64,000 nucleotides of DNA from Blastobasis lacticolella (Eukaryota; Arthropoda; Insecta; Lepidoptera; Blastobasidae): assembly GCA_905147135.1 (NCBI GenBank), contig LR990050.1, forward strand, positions 4,476,501 to 4,540,500, written 5' to 3'. Positions 55,311-64,000 of the stretch are shown piece by piece. The first letter of the stretch is position 1; every line of letters starts with the position of its first letter. The notes beneath the pieces are model-generated. The model was not told the DNA's origin and did not search any database. It saw nothing but the letters and a program-made list of their open reading frames with translations. Both the position numbers and the translations under genes were made by a program.

Positions 55311-58300
55311 CCCGATGGCTTGACAAGGATTTTAGGGTCGCAGCAATAAAACGAACAATGTTATTTGAGAATCCGTTATATTGTTATGCATAAATTACAA
55401 AATTAACACAAACTCACCTTATTAAAATATAGGAATTTAGCTTATGTGTACCCTACATTTAATGATTACCTAAATTAACTTTTACCTTATCACATTCGAC
55501 CATCACTTTGCGTACTGTCACTCATCTTATCTGACTACCCTCATTATGGCTTGAAAGACGAAACTTGGCCTTGCGTTAACAATAACTATATTGAGCAAAG
55601 AAGTCCAATATTATAAGGCTCATTATAAGACTTATTTTGGGTTCCTCTAATTTCCCGTCAATTATGTTTTTGTAATAGCTTTACTATCGAGTAAACTTCA
55701 CAAGGGTTCAATTTGGTATTTCACAGTGGTAACTTAAGTATTGCGTCCCTAATACACAGCCTAATTTCATTAAGATTAAGTTATGAGGTTTGCCAGTTGT
55801 GACCCATCATTTACAGTGGAATATAATATTTCCAAGACACCTCTAACAGGCATTTTCTTTTAAAAAATCTGGGCAGCATCCCTTCCTTTCCGAAGACAGC
55901 TGATTACCCCCGGTTCCATAACATTGTCCGCTTCTATTCATGAAACGAAGAATAATAAATAAGACTTCATGCAGTAAATAACAATACATAAGCCATAAAA
56001 TAGTTTTATAGGACTAATGAACCTGAAGTGCAAATGTACCACTTGTAGGTACTTTGCTAGAGTCGGCTGTCCATTTGATTTAAACACTTCCAAAAATCAT
56101 TCTCCCAGACTAGGTACTCTTGTGTCAGATTAACGGTCATACTACCCTCATTCATATCAGTCATCACACAATCTTGCCTATAGTTCTCACACACGTCTCT
56201 CATTGTGATAATCGTTTCTATCGACTTTGGCGTATTTTTCTATAAATAATTATGAAATCCAATCGGTGGTTCCTACTCCATGATAAACCTCAGTCTAATT
56301 TCTTGGGAGGTCTACGATTGGCTGTTTCGTAGTCAGCGTGAAGTGTGCAATTTAGAACCATGTCACGATGAATTATTATAAATATAGCTCAGTTCTGTCG
56401 TGGGTAAAACATAAAAGATTCCGACGAACTCAGAACCTCCTCCTTTTTTAAAGTCGGTTGAAAATGTCTCATTTCAAGGTCGAGTCATTGCAATATGATT
56501 CCTATGACGCACAGTATACAATCGAAATTTTTATTAACGAAAAACATTCTGCACCCTACAGTAAATCCCATTAGCAAATCTGTACCTACTTGGAGATAAT
56601 ATTTCATAAAAATACTTAAGACACTAATAACTAAACAAAATATATCTAATAGATTACACATAAGTACTTAAGTTGGTGCAAAGGAATAAATAGATTGAGA
56701 CTGGCACAATCTTTTCTCGTTGCACCAACCCGAATTACTACATTAATTACAATACATTTAAGAAGCAAAGTACAAATATTTCTGTAGTTTACACCAAATA
56801 AATAATATCTACTACTTTTCTAACCACGTGCGTAGTGCAAGTTTTATCGAGTGTATGATAAAACGGCTACCCAACCCAAAGTTGACAATTCCACACGATT
56901 TTCAACCTCATGTGAAAGGGCACTAAGTTTGGAATAGCTTAATAAATCTTGCACTACGCCTCCCCAGTCCATCTCGCGGATATAGTCTACTACTACGTAT
57001 CGATATTATTTAGTTTATCTTAAATACATAGAGACTATCCCTAAAATGAGAATAACAGAAACAATAAAGTAAAGGAAACCAATTACCTATGGAAAGTTTT
57101 TGTTGCGAAAGGAATCAAAATTAGGAAGACTTCTCGACGGAAGCGATTACTTCTTACAAACTAAGAAGAACACAAATATTTTAGAAAATGTTTATCTACA
57201 GATGTAGACACGCCGCTGTAGTAGATACCTACTTCTTACAAAAACTATACTTGCTCAAAAAGTTTGGCGTCAAACAAGTTTGTACTTCTGATCAGAAACT
57301 AGTTTTGTTAGCCCGTCAATCTACTGGAATGTAAAAAAATGTTGTACTGTTTTTTATTTACTGCTTGTTTCTGTTTTTTTTTCTATTACAATCTAGACAA
57401 GCTCCGTAATTTCTACTACATATCACAGTTATGGTAAACAAATGCAAACAATAAAATATATTTTACTAACACTTTCGTTGCGTCTCTAATGCGTTTTGCG
57501 GACATAAAAACATTAGGTACTTAATTGGAACCCATTTCTGCACTACATTTTTGTACAACCCAACGATTTTATAGATATAATTATAATCTACTGTTCGCGC
57601 GCGAGTTCATGTCCATTCAGCACGATCGTTTAAATAATTCGAGTAGCAATTATTGAAGTTTCGATCGAGACATCGCCATATCACTCGGTTGCTGTTTACG
57701 CGAGATGGCGACGATCGATATAATCCAATAGAAGTAAGACGATCAGGTCCGATGGACATGAACTCACGCGCGCTCTGTACCTATGTCATACATTTAATTG
57801 TGATAAAATTAAATTAATTGAATTCAGAGATACCAAACAGAGAATGATTTGCTCTGTATACATATGTATAATTAATTGTGACAAAAATAAAAATAAATGA
57901 AGTAAAATAAAGGTACCAAACAGAGAATGATTAAGTTCCCTTTTACTTATATTTCTAATATTTTAGACTCCGTACAAAATACTAATCGAATCGTCACTTA
58001 GTAACACCGTCGAAAGACAATTTGCATTTATATAAATTTTGTTGTTTTTGTACAATTGTAATCATTTTGTCAGTTTTTCTCCAAAAATATTTTCTATTCC
58101 GCCTAGCCTATCTATTCTTACACTTGATTAATGTTTCAAATTTATCAAAAATATTACATTAAAAAATCTACAATACCAGGGATGTAGGTGTCCTACCTAC
58201 GCCTAGAATATGTAATTCTAAGTAAGTAGGTATTGATATATTATAGATAACTGATTGAGTTTCATATTATTTTATTTATTATAAAGACGTTCCTCTTATA

Positions 58301-58545
58301 AAAGTGATTCGATAATTAATAGGTAAGTACATACATCGTACGTACGTAAATACCTATCATTTTTTATTTTGTGTAGTAGTCAACTCATTTGCTTTTTCCG
58401 CCAATCGGATCGGATGATGACGGACGACGGATCAACAAATGTTTTAGATTCTTGACATACAATGTATTTTTCTTACAACTATTACGGAACAGAGTGCTAA
58501 GAACGCATACAAAGTAACTTTACTCAATAATATTCAACTTTATTT
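55311..58545. other. Non-coding stretch with small foldback repeats
   Basis: AT-rich. 12-bp inverted pair gcgtagtgcaag / cttgcactacgc at 56829-56840 and 56947-56958. A smaller ttggtgcaa / ttgcaccaa pair at about 56672-56730. A diverged tandem repeat of about 85 bp at 57779-57950 (taccaaacagagaatgat twice). No gene seen. Confidence 0.5.
57596..57775. mobile_element. Short MITE with gagttcatgtccat ends
   Basis: Inverted ends gcgcg[c/t]gagttcatgtccat, about 20 bp with one mismatch; the interior has further inverted gatcg pairs. About 180 bp. No target duplication resolved. Confidence 0.6.
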
Positions 58546-58548
58546 GAA

Positions 58549-58885
58549 GCATCGGTTGCCCAATGGTGAAGAGGTCCGAATCGTACCCCGAGGTATCGGG
58601 TTCGAACCCCTGTGCCAATGACTCTATTCTGAGTTATGTACCTACATTAGTTGAACACTAACCTATGCTCTTACGGTGAAGGAATACATCGTAATTCGTG
58701 ATGAAACCTGAACATTCAGGCGACTGAATGTGTAACCATGATCCAATCTGGTCAGGTTCCCCTCTTAACAGAGTCACGGAGGCCAGATGGCAGTCGCTCC
58801 ATCCACTGCCAAATCCTGGATCCCAGTCAAGGCGGACCTGGAACACTCGCGCGCGAGATCACAACCGGGACATTAACGTCAAGAT
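58549..58885 (+). repeat. tRNA-derived SINE, second near-complete copy
   Basis: Collinear with 11674-12033: B-box gggttcgaacccct, body ctatgctcttacggtgaagg, cattcaggcgactgaatgtg, ggtcccca-like tcacggaggccagatggcag and end caaccgggacattaacgtca. The head is more degraded than in the 11.7-kb copy, and no target duplication was found. Confidence 0.82.
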
Positions 58886-59854
58886 TACCATTTAACTTAA
58901 TTTGGAAAGGCAAACCTCCAATACCGATGTCCTAAGTAGGTACATTTAAACAAAGAAAAGAGTTAACATAACTCAAGCATGAGTAGGCTAGGTTACCTAG
59001 GCGATATTTCGATGTTTCGTATTTTTTTTTAGGCGGAAATACTGTATGCGTTCAAATCAACTCTTCAGCAACGGCTGACCATATGCCTCGTAAATACTCC
59101 GAGCCTCTATGCACATTTTATAGTCCTGAAGTGACTTTACTTGCTAATTAATAGGCATGACCATAAATAGTTTAAACTTGGACAGCTGTGCCCTGTCCAA
59201 GGCCCATTACAATGAGTCCGCTATACCTACTGGACAATCAATAAACCTAATAAAACTGCTATCTTATCGCTGCTGTATCATTTTCTTCCATCAGCTAGTA
59301 TCAATATTCTGTGTTTTCTTGGAAACATCACTGCACAGCGGCGATTCGACAATTACAACACAGTGTACCGTTCTGCATCGTTTTCATAAGGCTAGCGGGA
59401 TGCTAAATATTTATCACATAGGTAGTATAGGTAAGAGACACGTTTGACACTTTTATTGAAAGTTACATGGTGAAACTCCTCAAAGAATCGACGGGGAATC
59501 TGGCAGATAAATCTAGAACGCTCGATGTAGACAACTTGAAGGTCGAGCCAGCTATGCATTTCAGAAGATAATGCCAAAATTCTTCGCGAAATTAGCCAGA
59601 TTACACAGCTGTTAGGTCGATAATAATTGACCTACACGCTATAGCCGCTAGCAATGGATGCTCCAACAATCCCGTTCAATATATATCGAGCTCCTCCGCT
59701 CCCGCCAATTCCACCCCGAGCTCCCCCATTCCTATCAAGTGTTCCCCGAGGTTCTGCGTCGTCCTATATCGTACGAGAAGTCGGGTAACATTGCGCTACT
59801 AGTTCCTTGTCGCTTTAGTTGAGGGAGGGACCAAAGGCAAGTTTAGACGTATGT
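58886..59854. other. Non-coding stretch, possible 3' UTR of a minus-strand exon
   Basis: No domain-bearing frame. If 59855-60009 is a real terminal exon, the right part here would be its 3' UTR. Confidence 0.35.
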
Positions 59855-60009
59855 CTACACTGAGCTGCTAGAGTCACCCGGGAAGTGCATGAGGTTGTCG
59901 CCGCTGCAGCTCGGCGTCGGTGAAGACGGCGGGTCGAGCGACGCGCGCGAAGCGGAACTGAACGAACTGGAACTCAGCTCTTCAGGCTCGGCCTCGTAGC
60001 GAACGCTCG
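59855..60009 (-). CDS. Candidate terminal coding exon, unknown gene
   Basis: On the minus strand a pyrimidine-containing tract ending ctgttccag at 60010-60018 leads into an open frame of 51 codons ending in TAG (59855-59857). It is GC-rich and Ser-rich: SVRYEAEPEELSSSSFSSAS, then SLDPPSSPTPSCSGDNLMHF and a PGDSSSSV terminus. The other two frames hit stops early. GC content and codon use contrast sharply with the AT-rich surroundings, as for a real exon. The frame needs one base from an upstream exon, which would lie further right. No family recognised. It may be an alternative last exon of the gene entering at 63565-64000 or a separate gene. Confidence 0.5.
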
Positions 60010-63000
60010 CTGGAACAGATTACGGTAATGTCGTTGTTATTGAGAAAGAGGTTTGTGTGACACAGCTTCAGACCGAGGAAACAAGTGGACATGAAACCGT
60101 TAAAAACTGTAATGCCATTTCGTAGATATTTCAGGTACATTTCTTTCCTATGTCAATGATCAAAATACATTATGTGCATAAAATAATTTATCTATTTATT
60201 TTATCTGTTTCAAAGTTATTCATATTCATATTTCTTTATTAGTATTGTTCATACTTTGTCAAAAATTTAGTATCTTGGTACCTATACATTATGTTCTATC
60301 TAACAATGCATAATATTGAGTATTTACATCAATAATTAAATAGTATCAATAATAGAATTGAAATGGTCACCTTTAGATACGACCCCGAGACCATTGAGAT
60401 GAAAAGACGCTACGTTGCACGCGGCTCCAAGCTCGTGTAGCTGTACAACTTTTCAATCTCTGGCTATAATGCTCCAGATCTGGGGTGCTACCGCCTATCT
60501 CGAATGGAACGTCGGATTAGCAATAGGATTATTGTACGTTATGATTTACATAGATATGAAAAGTCTTTGCGATCCTGTTGCTCAAAGATATATAGCGACG
60601 TTCAATTCGAGTTAGGCGTACATTTCAGTCAGCTATAGTACAAAGATCTTGGAATGGTCCATGATCTGTGGCTCTTTAGAATGCTTTAAGACATCGCTAA
60701 TGTGTGACGTCATAGCTATCCTATCGCTTAAAGATGGCGACGTACAATTAGAGTTAGATTTTCGGGTTGCAGGGGTCCCCAAACTTATTTACAGGTGAAT
60801 CACATTGACTTACCAAAAATATTGGCGGAATAGAATTATCACGATTCAGTTGCACAAATTTCAAATCAGTAACAATATCTTTACCTAACTGTGTGTATTC
60901 TAAGCAGTTCCCAAGATATTGCATAAGGCTTGACAAAATTCGAATTATATCTCGTCATGTGGCAAATAAAGTATGCCCTAAAATTGGCACAAAAACAAGG
61001 ACTTCCGTTTTGTGGATAGGCTGATTTTACGGACACTCCTTATTGTTCCTAATAATAACGTTAGTGTTCTAACCAATATTCTAATATTCTGTGTTAAGAA
61101 ATAAAATAAGAAGGAAACAAAATCACAGGTTACTTACATAACTGTACGCCTTGAACACGATTTTATTAAGTGGCACTGGATCCAAATGAAACAACCGAGT
61201 GGTTTTTGAATTCCCATTTTTATTATTATCTTTCACTATTATGTATAATGTATGATTCTTAAACACTCCATAACATTATCAACGAAATCATACCGAGAAA
61301 AGGCAGCCGAATTTAATATACCTACTCGTAATTACATATTCGATTGCTCAACGCTAAGCATTTCAATCAGCACAAATATACAAATATCAATAAAGAACAA
61401 CATTAATCAATTTAATAAAACAATAACAATTCCGAAAAAATAAACGTATCAAAACGTGCTGCAACATTTTTTACTTCATAGTAGCGGCCATTGCACAAAA
61501 ATTAAATTAAATTTATTTTAATTGCAAATTTCCGATTAGATATCTTATTTTATAATGTGTTAATTTAACCATTTTATATTATATAATTCATTTTATGTAA
61601 TACTGAGCGAGTTATATGTAAGATCTCGTGTGTACACTCGTCTGGGAAATAGATTATCTTTTATAAAAGTTTAGCATTTCATGGAAAGTACAGGGTACAA
61701 GACTAACATTTTCACACTTACTAAATATAATTTCGAATATGTCAATTATATTAAGGTTCGGTAAATTAATAATAATTTTTATTATTACGTGGCAGTACTT
61801 AAATGTTTTATTGAAGGCGTGGATTACGGTAGTTTTCCTTTTTAGCCCTGTACCTACCAATAACTTGTCAATATATCAAGCTGCCTCCATATGAAGTCAA
61901 TAATGATCATGAGAATAAATACTGAACTCTAATTTAACCTTATGTGAATACCAGGTACAACTGTGAAGGCCAAAATTTCAACCAAACTACGCCTATACAA
62001 CATAAACACTACTGTTATTACTGAACACTTTTTGATAACAACAATGAGTTGAATTGAAATGAATAATTACGAAGAATCACATAATTTTTTCAATGTTCAC
62101 CTTTCCAATAAAAATTTTGAGGCATTTTTATGATGCATTTCATTTTACGTAAGAAATTAGTATAACAATAAGAAGAGTAGATCTATTAAGGCATTAGTGA
62201 ATCATGGAATAATATAATCTGTAACAATATTGCTATTATTGGTCGTGCATTTACACAATTGATAATATAACCGGATTATTAAGTTCAACCGTGCTATTTT
62301 TACTGACTCTTAGTTTATTACAATATATTATAAAATAAATATTATGCACCGAATATTATTTCAAAAAACGAAGTTAAAAAAACGTAAAAACGTAAACACT
62401 TACAAAGTTAATGTAAACTAGTCATACAAAAATAAATATTTGTCATGATTCAACATAATTACTGTAATAACTAAATATAATCATAATAATACTTCGCCAA
62501 AATGTTACAATATAATTTATTCAATAATAAATAAAAATTTAATAGTTATTATGAATTTGTACATATACGGACAGCCATAATACAGATAGTCAACGCCTCG
62601 GCAGTTGTGGGACGACACGTGAAATTGTATCTATTACTTAAATCGTAACGAAGCAGCAACAAACGGAGGTAATGTAGAGTATTCCCTTGAATAGTTTACA
62701 CACCAGACTATGCACCTTATGCCATTAACTTTAATGTAAATATTGAATTGAACTAGTTACTCTACTGTAAGCATAAATAAATAAATCCTTATGAAATAAA
62801 TTAGAAGTCAAAAGTGTAAGTATTATCAACAAAAAGTTGGTTATTACATAACCTAGTGAAGACAGCAAAACGTGAAGTCGAGATTCGTTTAGCGTATTAG
62901 CAAGATGTTGGTGTTGTCACGAGGTAACGAAAGATTATACTGGCCATACAATTACATTTCAACGAAAAAGCGTAAAAACAACGAAGCCATATTTTTGACG

Positions 63001-63564
63001 GTGTATTTTCTAAAATTATACGAATGTAACTAAACTAAATCAATAAGTACTACCAAGGAGTGATATAATAGTTTACCAGCAAATGATTTATTATGAAGAT
63101 AAGAGTGCAGATTATGCTGTTTCCGCACAGATATTAGACTAAGAGGAAATTTGGTTTCACATTTTTGGAGTAGAATGCACTCGGATCTTCATAATAAATC
63201 TTATACATAAGTTATTTTTGTTATATTTTACTAAGTTTTTTTATATTTTTTGTTTGTTTTTTAGATATGACAGCGAAATAGCTAACATAGCTTCAAAGCT
63301 CGAAGCGTACGTCATTATGCCTTAACTCAAAATATTACAGTTCCAGGCTAAGGTGGCACTAACATTCTGTCACAATATTGCTATAAGATTTTTTTGTCAT
63401 ATTTTTTGTCTTTTGAACATGTACATCCACTTTAAAATTGCTTAACTAAATATTTTACTACAATTATATTTGCAAACATTTTGAAAAATCTCGAAATGTC
63501 TAGTATGCTTATAATGAAACACCGATTAGAAAATTGAATTGAAAATTGAACACATGTTTTGATA
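60010..63564. other. AT-rich non-coding stretch, intron or 3' UTR of a minus-strand gene
   Basis: 3.5 kb of strongly AT-rich sequence with many aataaa/tttatt motifs and no domain-bearing frame. The part next to 63565 is probably the 3' UTR of the exon at 63565-64000. Confidence 0.4.
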
Positions 63565-64000
63565 TTATTTCTTCTTTCTACGCGATTTTTTAGGTTTAGC
63601 TGATTGCTTTAGAGAAGGCATAGTAGTTTTCGAAGCACCGGCGGGTTTCCTGTCCTCTTTGTCGCTGTCGGTGGAGGCCGGGGCGGCCGCCTCCTCGTCC
63701 GAGGAGCGCTCGGGCGCGTCGTCGCGACTCCCTCCCGCGGCCGCGTCCTCCGCCGACACCTCGGAGCTCCTTATCTTCGGACCCTCTATAACACTAAAAC
63801 CCTTCTCCCGTTTCGCAGGCACTTTTTCCAAATCTATCAAATTGAAAGCACTCGATTCTATAGCGCGGCTAGTGGTCTCCTTTATTGAGGACAGTATATC
63901 GTCGATATTGATCTTGCATATCGGGCTAGGCGTATCGTTCACGTCCAGCAGGCTGTCCCTCATGACCTCCAGTTTGAAATCGTCCAAGGCGAAATCTAAA
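63565..64000 (-). CDS. C-terminal exon of an unknown gene, cut by the window edge
   Basis: Open from the window edge to a stop at 63565-63567 (about 144 codons). The N-terminal part is structured-looking (FKLEVMRDSLLDVNDTPSPI, INIDDILSSIKETTSRAIES), the middle acidic and low-complexity (SAEDAAAGGSRDDAPERSSD), and the end a basic tail (KPKKSRRKKK) that could be a nuclear localisation signal. The region is GC-rich relative to its flanks, as expected of an exon. No splice acceptor is visible before the edge, so the 5' part lies outside. I do not recognise the family and give no function. Confidence 0.7.
   Translation of the reverse strand, partial: LDFALDDFKLEVMRDSLLDVNDTPSPICKINIDDILSSIKETTSRAIESSAFNLIDLEKVPAKREKGFSVIEGPKIRSSEVSAEDAAAGGSRDDAPERSSDEEAAAPASTDSDKEDRKPAGASKTTMPSLKQSAKPKKSRRKKK

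Overview
This window looks like nuclear DNA from a moth or butterfly (Lepidoptera). It is AT-rich and dense with dead transposable elements of kinds familiar from lepidopteran genomes: LINE 3' ends on the minus strand, RTE/BovB-like LINE tails ending in (GATGAT)n, tRNA-derived SINEs, a piggyBac relative and many MITEs. Its few genes are split by short-exon, GT-AG introns. No prokaryotic or viral gene organisation is seen.

Layout. 1-15040 is gene-poor and holds only repeat remnants (LINE 3' ends, three SINE-like families, RTE tails). 15044-25307 is the first copy of a segmental duplication and carries a complete seven-exon TRAF6-type gene (16097-23744, plus strand, 417 aa: RING, TRAF zinc fingers, coiled coil, TRAF-C/MATH). 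25308-32090 is a spacer made of broken LINEs. 32091-49808 is the second copy of the duplication, with an equally intact TRAF6 paralogue (36072-48519, 418 aa) inflated by copy-specific insertions: a piggyBac relic in intron 3, a roughly 5.1-kb DIRS-type tyrosine-recombinase retroelement in intron 5, a Mutator-like MITE in intron 6, and several MITEs upstream. 50127-51180 is repeat (SINE-like, RTE tail). 51635-52632 is a two-exon MADF-BESS gene that uses a GC-AG intron. 53200-55310 is an RTE 5' fragment with a nested hAT-like MITE, next to a mariner-like scrap. 55310-59850 is mostly featureless with one SINE and one MITE. 59855-60009 and 63565-64000 hold two candidate minus-strand terminal exons; the latter runs off the window edge.

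How it fits together. The two TRAF6 copies are the biological centre. TRAF6 is the RING E3 adaptor of Toll/IMD-JNK-type immune and stress signalling in insects. Both copies keep reading frame, splice sites and all RING zinc ligands. They differ at about 23 residues plus one codon, concentrated in the N-terminal half; the last exon is almost identical. Because each copy acts as the other's empty site, many insertions can be dated to after the duplication and their target-site duplications read directly. The most consequential is the DIRS element, which ends about 15 bp before the acceptor of exon 6, a 255-bp exon that could be skipped in frame. A tandem mis-assembly of two divergent haplotypes cannot be excluded from sequence alone.
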